A stretch of 5,591 bases of DNA, taken from assembly GCA_002315195.1 (NCBI GenBank), contig DCGD01000071.1, positions 1 through 5,591 of the forward strand, in the 5' to 3' direction. A program made the translations under genes and the position numbers. Positions within the stretch are counted from its first letter, which is position 1, and each line of letters starts with the position of its first letter. The DNA is from Prevotellaceae bacterium UBA1787 (GTDB lineage: Bacteria; Bacteroidota; Bacteroidia; Bacteroidales; Bacteroidaceae). Positions 1 to 5,591 of this stretch are shown here, in pieces. Under the pieces are notes generated by a model. That model was not told the DNA's origin and did not search any database. It worked only from the letters and a program-made list of their open reading frames with translations.

Positions 1-163
1 TGCAGGAAAGGAGTAGTTCAGTCTCAGCATCGTTCCTGCCATTGAACTTTCGGAATTGAGCGACCGCAAATACATGATGTATCTCTTCATGTCCATCCAA
101 AAGAAATTCGGCTATATAGATGTCACATTCTCAAACAATAGGAATTTGGTCGAACTGACCTAA
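1..163 (+). pseudogene. Remnant of GT25-like glycosyltransferase gene
   Basis: This is a decayed copy of the intact gene at 2000-2644. Bases 1-45 align with 2077-2121 (42 of 45 identical by hand count) and bases 47-139 align with 2465-2557 (82 of 93). The 342 bases between those two blocks are missing, which is exactly 114 codons, so the frame is kept across the junction. In that frame (gca at 2-4) the peptide reads AGKE, then a TAG stop at 14-16, then FSLSIVPAIE joined directly to LSELSDR, and it ends at TAA 161-163. The lost segment includes the EDD motif, so no active enzyme could be made. The 5' part lies outside the window. Bases after 140 no longer align clearly with the intact copy. 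Confidence 0.85.
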
Positions 164-494
164 GTGCTATATTCGTCACCGCCGTGAAAAGTTTGAAATA
201 CACTTCGGCATGACATTGTCGAATTGGAGAGTGACCGCAAGACCATACACCGTCCACGGACGGCGCCGCGCATGTATCCCAAAACCTCATACATTCAGGT
301 GTGAGAGTATGTCAAAAACAACATTTCAACTAAAATGAGAGTAAAGAAAAAATTATTTCAGATTAACATTTTTTAATACAATATTTTTTTCCGTGAACAT
401 TTCTCACAGTACTTTTGCAGTGAACATGTTCTTGCTTGATAAACTCTCACGAAGTACAAGTGGAGTGATATTGTTTAACTAATAAAAAAACGTT
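164..494. other. AT-rich non-coding stretch between remnant and next gene
   Basis: No supported gene lies here. Bases 164-340 may be decayed 3' sequence of the neighbouring remnant: the frame containing REKFEIHFG around 180-206 faintly recalls the C-terminal AKFRIMDD of the intact copy, but it lacks a plausible start. From about 330 the sequence becomes very AT-rich and contains the candidate promoter at 386-417. No tRNA, riboswitch or repeat array was recognised. Confidence 0.6.
386..417 (+). promoter_or_regulatory. Candidate Bacteroidetes-type promoter
   Basis: TACTTTTG at 410-417 matches the Bacteroidetes primary sigma factor -7 consensus TAnnTTTG exactly. A T-run at 384-390 lies about 20 bases upstream, where the loose TTTG-like -33 element is expected. 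Transcription would begin near 424 and leave an AT-rich leader of about 70 bases before the ATG at 495. No other exact TAnnTTTG was found in 164-494 or just ahead of the lipoprotein gene, so this may drive the whole + strand run. The -33 part is weak. Confidence 0.5.
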
Positions 495-1127
495 ATGACT
501 ACAAAAAAAAAATTTTCTGTCCCGATAAAGGAAGGGGAGACGGATTTGGTGAGTAAAGATGATTTGAAAACAATGACAGAAAATTTATCAAATTCAGGTA
601 GCATTATACGTTATTCCAATGCAGACAGTTTACCTTTTGAAGGTAATGTTAGAATTGATGAATATTCAACGACCGCCTATGGCAGTGCCGCATGGATTGC
701 CAACATAGTTGAAGATTATGTACATGGATCAGGTAGTGCCCCCAAGGTGTCCGTTTCTTTTTCATGGGTGAATTTTACTGCAAATCTCAGTAGTAATACT
801 ATTATCGAACCTGCATCTGTCTCAAATTGTACCAAAACTATCGTTATCGGTGGTATTTCTTCAATGCTGTTTTCCAATTGCAGTGGTTCCCAAATACTAC
901 ATAACGATTCAGGAGATAGTGTTCTGACAGGAAAAGCAAATGGTTTACACATTAAGATTGAAGAAACTATTAGAGACAATGAGACTGGAAATATCATAAG
1001 CAATTCCACACTTTTTGAATGTTTCAACGCGACCTTGAATGTTGAAATTAGGATGTGGTATAGTATGGTATTGCAATCATTTCATATAGATACTTGTTCA
1101 ATATCAATATCTTACGAGAATTCCTAA
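495..1127 (+). CDS. Unrecognised 210-residue protein, leader-like N-terminus
   Basis: I do not recognise the family. The ATG at 495 is the first possible start, because an in-frame TAA sits at 483-485. There is no signal peptide, lipobox or membrane segment. The N-terminus is basic (MTTKKK). Residues 19-30 (VSKDDLKTMTEN) resemble the leader pattern LSxxELxxIxGG of C39-exported peptides, with hydrophobic, Ser, acidic, Leu and hydrophobic residues at the expected spacings but Glu-Asn in place of Gly-Gly. The rest is rich in Ser, Thr and Asn with alternating polar and hydrophobic residues, suggesting beta-strand structure, and has four cysteines (C112, C129, C176, C201). It is markedly AT-rich: 20 of 60 bases are G or C in 601-660, against 33 of 60 in 5041-5100 of the transporter. 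It follows a good promoter candidate and precedes a hairpin. It could be a secreted product, an adaptor or an unrelated orphan. Confidence 0.75.
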   Translation: MTTKKKFSVPIKEGETDLVSKDDLKTMTENLSNSGSIIRYSNADSLPFEGNVRIDEYSTTAYGSAAWIANIVEDYVHGSGSAPKVSVSFSWVNFTANLSSNTIIEPASVSNCTKTIVIGGISSMLFSNCSGSQILHNDSGDSVLTGKANGLHIKIEETIRDNETGNIISNSTLFECFNATLNVEIRMWYSMVLQSFHIDTCSISISYENS

Positions 1128-1140
1128 TAAAATTATAAAA

Positions 1141-1184
1141 GGCGCAGGTGATTTCGTTGACTTTTTCAACATTTCTCCTGCGCC
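1141..1184. terminator. Nested hairpin after the 210-residue gene
   Basis: The arms at 1141-1151 (GGCGCAGGTGA) and 1174-1184 (TCTCCTGCGCC) pair over 11 positions with one T-T mismatch. Inside, GTTGA (1156-1160) pairs with TCAAC (1166-1170) around the loop CTTTT. The structure begins 14 bases after the TAA of the preceding gene, where a terminator is expected. However, the + strand has no T-run after it (AAGATTAATTAC). The T-rich tail lies on the - strand, TTTTATAATTTTATT, read from 1140 to 1126. It could be a weak or bidirectional terminator, a transcript-stabilising 3' end, or a stop for antisense transcription. Confidence 0.5.
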
Positions 1185-1217
1185 AAGATTAATTACATAT
1201 ACACAATTGGGTCCGCC

Positions 1218-2003
1218 ATGAACAAATCTTATTTTTTCACATTAGTTCTCATTGTAATTAGCATGTTAAGTTCATGCAAAGGCAAGTCATTGGCATTTTA
1301 TGATTACGACTATTTTGGAGGTCCGTTCACAAATGCGGGACCTTGGATGTACACGCCCGTTTATACATCACCTTCCTTTTCCAGGGGTCCATCCATGGAT
1401 GACGTGATTTTCAGAGGCGAGACTTTGTCCGTCTATAAGTGCAAGGAAAAAATCTTTTTAGGAGAAAACGTGCAAGAAAACACAGAAAAATTGACAAAGA
1501 TTGTAAACAGCTTGCAACAAAGATTGAATGAACGTGTAAGTTTTCGTGCCGACTTCCTTCAGGGATTTTATGCGGATTTATACAAATTGAACTCTGAAAC
1601 CTTTGCCGACAAGTATAAGCGGCATTGCTCCAGGGAACTTCTGAAACGCATGAAGAACCTATACAGGGAAATGCATGGAATGGGGAAAAAGGACTACGCA
1701 TGGGTTATTTTCGGAGACAACAAGGTTCACCAAGATGAAAAATTTCCCATATCTTTCCTCAATGCCCAATGGGATAAGTTTGACCGGCAACAAGCCGATT
1801 TCATGTATGCTTCATGGGAAAAAAACCGCATCACAAGGTATGAATACCCCTACTACAACCAGGAAGACAATTGGTATGAGGTAAGGCTGAATGACAAGCC
1901 GGTTTATATAAGGGTTGAAGGTGTGGATAAGAAACATGTCGCCATTACGGGAGTAGTTAATCCAATTCTAAATGTATGGATTAAAACGCAGTACGACAGA
2001 TGA
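1218..2003 (+). CDS. Predicted lipoprotein, possible NTF2-like/DUF3828-like domain
   Basis: The 261-residue product begins with a lipoprotein signal: a short basic start (MNK), a hydrophobic core at about residues 5-16, and a lipobox L17-S18-S19 followed by C20, the likely lipid-attached cysteine. The residues after it (KGKS) are not acidic, so the Bacteroidetes surface-export signal, which uses Asp/Glu next to the cysteine, is not evident. Residues 25-58 are rich in Tyr, Phe, Gly and Pro. Residues 84-105 could form a short helix or coiled coil. Residues 110-250, with FYADLY, KYKRHCSRELLKRM and a C-terminal VYIRVEGVDKKHVAITGVV strand pair, have the look of the DUF3828/NTF2-like lipoproteins common in Bacteroidetes. 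That match is an impression, not a search result. Its stop overlaps the next start (ATGA at 2000-2003), indicating co-translation with the glycosyltransferase-like gene. No exact promoter was seen directly upstream. Confidence 0.8.
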   Translation: MNKSYFFTLVLIVISMLSSCKGKSLAFYDYDYFGGPFTNAGPWMYTPVYTSPSFSRGPSMDDVIFRGETLSVYKCKEKIFLGENVQENTEKLTKIVNSLQQRLNERVSFRADFLQGFYADLYKLNSETFADKYKRHCSRELLKRMKNLYREMHGMGKKDYAWVIFGDNKVHQDEKFPISFLNAQWDKFDRQQADFMYASWEKNRITRYEYPYYNQEDNWYEVRLNDKPVYIRVEGVDKKHVAITGVVNPILNVWIKTQYDR

Positions 2004-2644
2004 ACCATCCCATTTCCGTTCTTGCCCCAAACCTTGCACGGAGAACAGACAGGAAATCAGCGCTGGAAGCTCAGTTTGCAGGAAAGAAGGAGTTCAGTCT
2101 CAGCATCGTACCTGCCATTGAGCATCCTCTGCGCGGTGCTTGGGGATTGTGGCGGACGTTCATCAAGATAGTCAAGAGTCAAAAGGATGCGGATGTCCCA
2201 TTTTTTGTATTTTGTGAGGATGACCATACGTTTACCGATGATTATACCTTTGAACGTCTGAACGCTTCCATTCTAAAGGCGGATGCGTTCGGAGCGGATA
2301 TTCTTTCAGGAGGTGTGAGCTGGTTCCGAGACGCTTTCCAATGTGGCGGAAATCTTTTTTGGCTGGACCGCTTCAATGGTATGCAGTTCACCGTCATTTT
2401 CCGCCGATTTTACGACAGAATACTTGAAGCAAACAAGTCGGAGGGCTATGTTACCGACATAAGGCTTTCGGAATTGAGCGACCGCATATTCATGATGTAT
2501 CCTTTCATATCCATCCAAAAGGAATTCGGCTATTCGGATGTTACATTCTCAAACAACAAAGAGGGTCAGGTGCAGTCGCTTTTCGAACTATCCATGGCAA
2601 AGTTCCGCATCATGGACGATGTAAGGCGCAAACTGGAAAACTAA
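2000..2644 (+). CDS. Small GT25-like glycosyltransferase, intact
   Basis: This 214-residue cytoplasmic protein resembles glycosyltransferase family 25 (LPS-type beta-galactosyltransferase relatives). ISVLAPNLARRTDR at residues 5-18 corresponds to the family's N-terminal NLxRRxDR signature. VPAIEH (37-42) sits where the family has its Pro-Ala-Ile/Val-Asp/Glu segment. FVFCEDD (69-75) carries the acidic EDD motif thought to bind metal and nucleotide sugar. MMYPFISIQKEFGYSD (165-180) matches the conserved C-terminal Pro-Phe-Ile...Gln region. It has no membrane segment, and it is on the short side for family 25. The donor sugar and acceptor cannot be read from sequence. The start is fixed by the 4-base overlap with the lipoprotein gene, and a divergent paralogue follows after 3 bases, so the three genes form a tight operon. 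A truncated copy lies at 1-163. Confidence 0.75.
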   Translation: MNHPISVLAPNLARRTDRKSALEAQFAGKKEFSLSIVPAIEHPLRGAWGLWRTFIKIVKSQKDADVPFFVFCEDDHTFTDDYTFERLNASILKADAFGADILSGGVSWFRDAFQCGGNLFWLDRFNGMQFTVIFRRFYDRILEANKSEGYVTDIRLSELSDRIFMMYPFISIQKEFGYSDVTFSNNKEGQVQSLFELSMAKFRIMDDVRRKLEN

Positions 2645-2647
2645 CCG

Positions 2648-3298
2648 ATGGCTATGAGGAACGAATACGATGAAATGGTGATTCCCACATACATACTGCG
2701 TGCGGCTGAACAATCGAACGACGACAGGATTATCAACGGCCGATTTGGCAATCATGCGGAATTTGACCTTCGCTTTTTGGACGGTAGCGACGACTCTGAA
2801 GAACGCTTCCGCATTTGCCTGTATGATGCTTTACGGGAAGCCGACAACGAGAAATTTGACGTGATGTTGTTCTGTCGCGGTGGCGTTGCGCTGACATCGG
2901 ACTACCAGCGCGACACATTCCTGGACAGCATGACAGCAGCCGCGCAGAAAGGTGCGCAGGTCATGTATGCGGATGTCGGGGATTTCGGCTGCGCGGTTCC
3001 GTATGGGGAGCATTTGTGGTGGGTTGATTGGACAAGGGAATGGAGCATGATGGCTATTTTCCGTCCTGCTTTCAAAATCATTCTGCAAAGTCGGGACAGC
3101 TTGGAAAACCTTGACGCGGTACTTTCCGAAACACTGTGCAACAAGTTCCTGCTCTTTCCATTTATGGCGGAAAGAGGGTCAAAAGAATCGGAAAACACCA
3201 TCGTCTTGGCATCATCGCATAAACCTTCGGCAAAAGAAAGGTTGGAAAAACTGCGCATGATGGCAAAATCGCTTTGCGAAAAAAAGTCGTTCCATTAG
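2648..3298 (+). CDS. Divergent GT25-like paralogue lacking the EDD motif
   Basis: This 216-residue product aligns with its upstream neighbour over most of its length. FCRGGVALTSDY (75-86) lines up with FCEDDHTFTDDY, HLWWVDWTREWSMMAIFRP (122-140) with NLFWLDRFNGMQFTVIFRR, and LSETLCNKFLLFPFM (159-173) with LSELSDRIFMMYPFI. The key acidic triplet E73-D74-D75 of the neighbour is replaced by R77-G78-G79, and the N-terminal NLxRRxDR signature is not recognisable. The frame is open and intact, so the protein is probably made, but it is unlikely to be a conventional catalyst. It may be a partner or regulator of the intact enzyme, a diverged acceptor-binding protein, or an early stage of decay. The start follows the previous stop by 3 bases; a second ATG at 2654 is also possible. 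The basic C-terminus (about 193-216) is unlike that of the neighbour. Confidence 0.75.
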   Translation: MAMRNEYDEMVIPTYILRAAEQSNDDRIINGRFGNHAEFDLRFLDGSDDSEERFRICLYDALREADNEKFDVMLFCRGGVALTSDYQRDTFLDSMTAAAQKGAQVMYADVGDFGCAVPYGEHLWWVDWTREWSMMAIFRPAFKIILQSRDSLENLDAVLSETLCNKFLLFPFMAERGSKESENTIVLASSHKPSAKERLEKLRMMAKSLCEKKSFH

Positions 3299-3321
3299 GT
3301 AAGATTGATAGTTGTCTGAGA

Positions 3322-3360
3322 TTACCGTTCTTTGATTACCTTGATGGTGGTTGGCTTCAT
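3322..3360 (-). other. Micro-ORF overlapping transporter stop, possible gene stub
   Basis: An ATG at 3360-3358 overlaps the transporter stop TGA (3359-3357) in the classic ATGA arrangement and reads MKPTTIKVIKER before TAA at 3324-3322. Twelve codons are too few for an ordinary gene. The start looks like that of a translationally coupled downstream gene whose body has been lost, for instance when the + strand cluster arrived next to it. Chance is a serious alternative, because a TGA preceded by A and followed by other bases often forms an ATG overlap. Confidence 0.25.
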
Positions 3361-5552
3361 TTCCTTGCCATTTCAAGTTGGTTGTGTACCAGACTGTAGT
3401 AGTAGCCGCCCTTTTTCGTCAGTTCCTCGTGTGTGCCCTGTTCCACAATCCTCCCTTGCCTCAGCACGATGATGTTGTCGGCATTTCTTACTGTGGACAG
3501 TCTGTGGGCGATGACCACCATCGTGCGGTCCCGGAACAGCCGTTCCATGTTCTCCGTAATCTTTCTCTCGTTCTCCGCATCCAACGAACTTGTCGCCTCG
3601 TCCAGGAGGATGTACTGCGGATTTTTGTAGATTGCCCTTGCCAGCATCAGCCGCTGCTTTTCTCCGCCGCTTATGCCCGTTCCGTCACGCCCTACCTTCG
3701 TTTCCACACCGAGCGGAAGACGGTCGGTATATTCCCTGAGGCAGGCAGAGTCAATGGCTTTCTCCATTCTTTGCCTGTCAAAGTCTCTTCCGAGGGTGAT
3801 GTTGCGCTTTATGGTGTCGGAAAACACGAAGTTCTCCTGCATGACAATTCCGCAGGCATCGCGTACGGAGTTTGCGGAGTATTTCCTGAGGTCGGTGTCC
3901 CCGAACGTGATGCTGCCTCCCGTAGGCTCGTAGTATTTCAGCAAGAGTTTCATCAGCGTAGTCTTTCCGCTGCCGCTCTCTCCTACGATGGCGGTCGTCT
4001 TTCCTGCGGGAATGGTAAAGGAAACATGGTCTATGGCGGGCTTGCCGATGTTTCCCGTATAGGAGAACGAAAGGTCATTCACGCGAATGTCTTTCGCTCT
4101 TGTTCTTTCCAGTTCCGAATGATTTTTTGTGTCTTCATCCTCACAAAGGTGTACCTCCTCGCTTCTTTCAAGGCTGATTTTCGCATCTTGAAAACTTTGG
4201 AGGAAACTGATCAGGTTCCCGAGTGGACCGTTCACCTGTCCGATGATGTTCGATATGCTCATCATCATGCCCAAAGTCAGCAGTCCCCCTACCACGTCCG
4301 AAGCAATCCAGAACGTGATGAGGATGTTCCTCAACTGTCCGATAGCCATGTAGCCGGTGCTTTGGATTTGACCGAGTTTCAGCGATTTCCTGCTCATCGC
4401 ATACAGACGTTCCTGCATTTCGTTCCATTCCTTTATCTTGTAGTCCTCGAATCGGTTCAGTTTGATGTCAATGATGCCCGACATCAACTCGTACAGTTTG
4501 TTTTGGTTTTCGGCGCTGATGCGGAACTGTTCGTAGTCGAGTGCCTTCCTGCGACCGAAGAAATAGTTCATCCAAACAATGCTCACGCCGGTCAATATCA
4601 CATACACCATGAATATCTTCATGCTGAACCAAGCGATGATGGTCAAGAGGACGATGCTGGATAGCAGGGAAAAGGCTGTTTGGAGGGAGTTTTGAGTGAC
4701 GAAACTTTGTAGCCTTGAGTGGTCTCCGATTCGCTGGTTGTAGTCGCCTATGCTCTTCGTCTCGAAGAAGGTCATGGGTAGTCTGAGCAGTTTCGTCAGA
4801 TAGTCGCCCAGTATGTTGATGTTGATGCGTGCGCTCATGTAGAGGCTCACCCAACTTGTCAGCAGGTTCATGCCGAAGGAGCCGAGGAAGAGGGCGATTT
4901 GTGCGAACAGAAGGGTGACGATGAGTCCCATGTCCTTACCACCTATGCCATCGTCCACCAGGTGCTGCGTGATGAACGGCGTTGCGAGCGAGAGCAGGAT
5001 GCCGAATGCCATGGAAAGGGAAAGCATGGCCATTTGTCTGCGGAACGGCCATACGTATTTTCGCGCAAAGGCTATGAAGCTGTGCTTCTCCCTGACGGGT
5101 TGTTTTCCGTAAAACGCTTCGGTGGGCTCCACGGCGATGACGATGCCCTTCTCTCCGTTCAGCCAATGTCGGACAAACTCATCCTCCTCATGTCGGAGCT
5201 TCCCGTAGGCGGGGTCGGCAATGTGGAAGATGCGCTTGCCGTTCCATCGGCCGCGGCTCACTCGGTATAGCACCACGAAATGGTTTTGGTTCCAATGCAG
5301 GATGGTGGGCAAGGGACACTTTTCCTCCAGTTGGTCCACCGTCATCTCGAATGTGGCGCTTTCCATTCCGATTTCCCTGAGTGCGTCGCGTATGCCCGCA
5401 ACGCTTACACCTTCGCGTGTCAGGTGTGAGAGGCTTCTCAGGTAACTCAGGGGATAGAGTTTGCCGAAAGCGGAAGCCACCATGCGGATGCACGAAGGAC
5501 CGCAGTCCATTTGGTCGAACTGGCGGGTGAATTTGAGGTGCGTAGTTTTCAT
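3357..5552 (-). CDS. Peptidase-containing ABC transporter (C39 peptidase, exporter)
   Basis: This 731-residue inner-membrane exporter should cleave a leader peptide from its substrate and use ATP to move the cargo out of the cytoplasm. Numbering is from the ATG at 5552. The N-terminal C39 peptidase domain (about 5-130) has oxyanion Q14, nucleophile C17 in QMDCGPSC, H91 in QNHFVV and D113 in IADPAYG, so it appears active. Hydrophobic segments at about 174-195, 209-231, 292-309, 311-332 and 410-433 form the membrane domain. The ATPase domain (about 488-731) has Walker A GESGSGKT (524-531), Q-loop Q572, signature SGGEK (628-632), Walker B LLDE (649-652), D-loop SSLD and H683. The length is normal for the family. 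The 5552 start is preferred over the ATG at 5558 because it overlaps the previous gene's stop as ATGA and gives the usual short lead-in to the peptidase domain. A HlyD-type adaptor and outer-membrane partner would be expected but are not in view. Confidence 0.95.
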   Translation of the reverse strand: MKTTHLKFTRQFDQMDCGPSCIRMVASAFGKLYPLSYLRSLSHLTREGVSVAGIRDALREIGMESATFEMTVDQLEEKCPLPTILHWNQNHFVVLYRVSRGRWNGKRIFHIADPAYGKLRHEEDEFVRHWLNGEKGIVIAVEPTEAFYGKQPVREKHSFIAFARKYVWPFRRQMAMLSLSMAFGILLSLATPFITQHLVDDGIGGKDMGLIVTLLFAQIALFLGSFGMNLLTSWVSLYMSARININILGDYLTKLLRLPMTFFETKSIGDYNQRIGDHSRLQSFVTQNSLQTAFSLLSSIVLLTIIAWFSMKIFMVYVILTGVSIVWMNYFFGRRKALDYEQFRISAENQNKLYELMSGIIDIKLNRFEDYKIKEWNEMQERLYAMSRKSLKLGQIQSTGYMAIGQLRNILITFWIASDVVGGLLTLGMMMSISNIIGQVNGPLGNLISFLQSFQDAKISLERSEEVHLCEDEDTKNHSELERTRAKDIRVNDLSFSYTGNIGKPAIDHVSFTIPAGKTTAIVGESGSGKTTLMKLLLKYYEPTGGSITFGDTDLRKYSANSVRDACGIVMQENFVFSDTIKRNITLGRDFDRQRMEKAIDSACLREYTDRLPLGVETKVGRDGTGISGGEKQRLMLARAIYKNPQYILLDEATSSLDAENERKITENMERLFRDRTMVVIAHRLSTVRNADNIIVLRQGRIVEQGTHEELTKKGGYYYSLVHNQLEMARK

Positions 5553-5591
5553 TGACATGTGTCGGACAGGCTGTCAAGGGCGGCTATGATT
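5549..5591 (-). CDS. C-terminal end of gene upstream of transporter (partial)
   Basis: Reading leftwards from the window edge, one frame gives IIAALDSLSDTCQ followed by TGA at 5551-5549, which overlaps the transporter start as ATGA. The arrangement indicates a real gene in the same operon whose body lies beyond the right edge. Thirteen residues are too few to identify it. In related Bacteroidales loci, genes beside this kind of transporter include peptide maturases and adaptor proteins, but nothing seen here favours either. Confidence 0.55.
   Translation of the reverse strand, partial: IIAALDSLSDTCQ

Noticed and set aside
159..338. Open frame with a weak resemblance to the GT-like C-terminus (REKFEIHFG)
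   Set aside because: It has no plausible start codon before the similarity, and the resemblance covers only a few residues. It is at most decayed 3' sequence of the remnant.
582..1034. Nine N-x-S/T sequons and two Bacteroidetes D-S/T-hydrophobic O-glycosylation sites in the 210-residue protein
   Set aside because: The protein is rich in Asn, Ser and Thr, so several are expected by chance, and without a signal peptide there is no evidence that it reaches the periplasm.
1141..1184. Hairpin read as an integron attC site
   Set aside because: GTTGA precedes TCAAC within the loop, which is the reverse of the attC order (RYYYAAC then GTTRRRY), and the paired core sites and extrahelical bases are not evident. 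No integrase is present.
3298..3340. Possible convergent terminator (GGTAA with TTACC, and a repeated GATTACC)
   Set aside because: The stem is only 5 pairs with a 19-base loop and no T-run on either strand, so it is too weak to call.
3351..4664. Long + strand open frame of 437 codons
   Set aside because: It lies entirely antisense to the transporter, whose domains and catalytic motifs are all intact. The translated product is rich in His, Val and Arg with no recognisable domain, as expected of a shadow frame.
1..5591. CRISPR arrays, tRNA or rRNA genes, insertion-sequence ends, transposase or integrase genes
   Set aside because: None was seen on reading either strand; there are no regularly spaced repeats or recognisable transposase motifs.

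Overview
The window looks like an accessory region of a Bacteroidales-type genome (Bacteroides, Parabacteroides or Prevotella relatives). The reasons are a Bacteroidetes-style promoter (TACTTTTG, fitting the TAnnTTTG -7 consensus), no clear Shine-Dalgarno sites, a lipoprotein signal typical of the group, and a C39-peptidase ABC exporter of the kind found in Bacteroidales peptide-secretion loci. No species is assigned; this rests on motif recognition only.

Layout. Positions 1-163 hold the remnant of a glycosyltransferase-like gene, with an in-frame stop and a 342-base internal deletion compared with the intact copy further right. Positions 164-494 are AT-rich and non-coding and carry a candidate promoter. 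On the + strand follow an unrecognised 210-residue protein (495-1127), a strong nested hairpin (1141-1184), a predicted lipoprotein (1218-2003), a small GT25-like glycosyltransferase (2000-2644, overlapping the lipoprotein gene by 4 bases) and a divergent paralogue of it (2648-3298) in which the acidic EDD motif has become RGG. Convergent to these, on the - strand, lies a complete peptidase-containing ABC transporter (3357-5552). It overlaps by 4 bases the end of a further - strand gene that runs off the right edge (5549-5591). A 12-codon reading frame overlaps the transporter stop (3322-3360) and may be the stub of a lost downstream gene.

How the parts may work together. The exporter has every catalytic residue of a C39 peptidase and every ABC motif, so it should cleave a leader peptide from a substrate and export the rest. 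No classic double-glycine precursor is visible here. The 210-residue protein has an N-terminal stretch resembling a double-glycine leader (V19-N30), but Glu-Asn occupies the Gly-Gly position. The glycosyltransferase-like pair and lipoprotein beside the exporter are compatible with a sugar-modified, exported product or with a separate surface-glycan module. The linkage is inferred from position only; the two groups are on opposite strands and need not be one system.

The most noteworthy signals are the three copies of one glycosyltransferase-like family at different stages of decay (intact, motif-lost, deleted), the degenerate leader-like N-terminus, and the micro-ORF coupled to the transporter stop.
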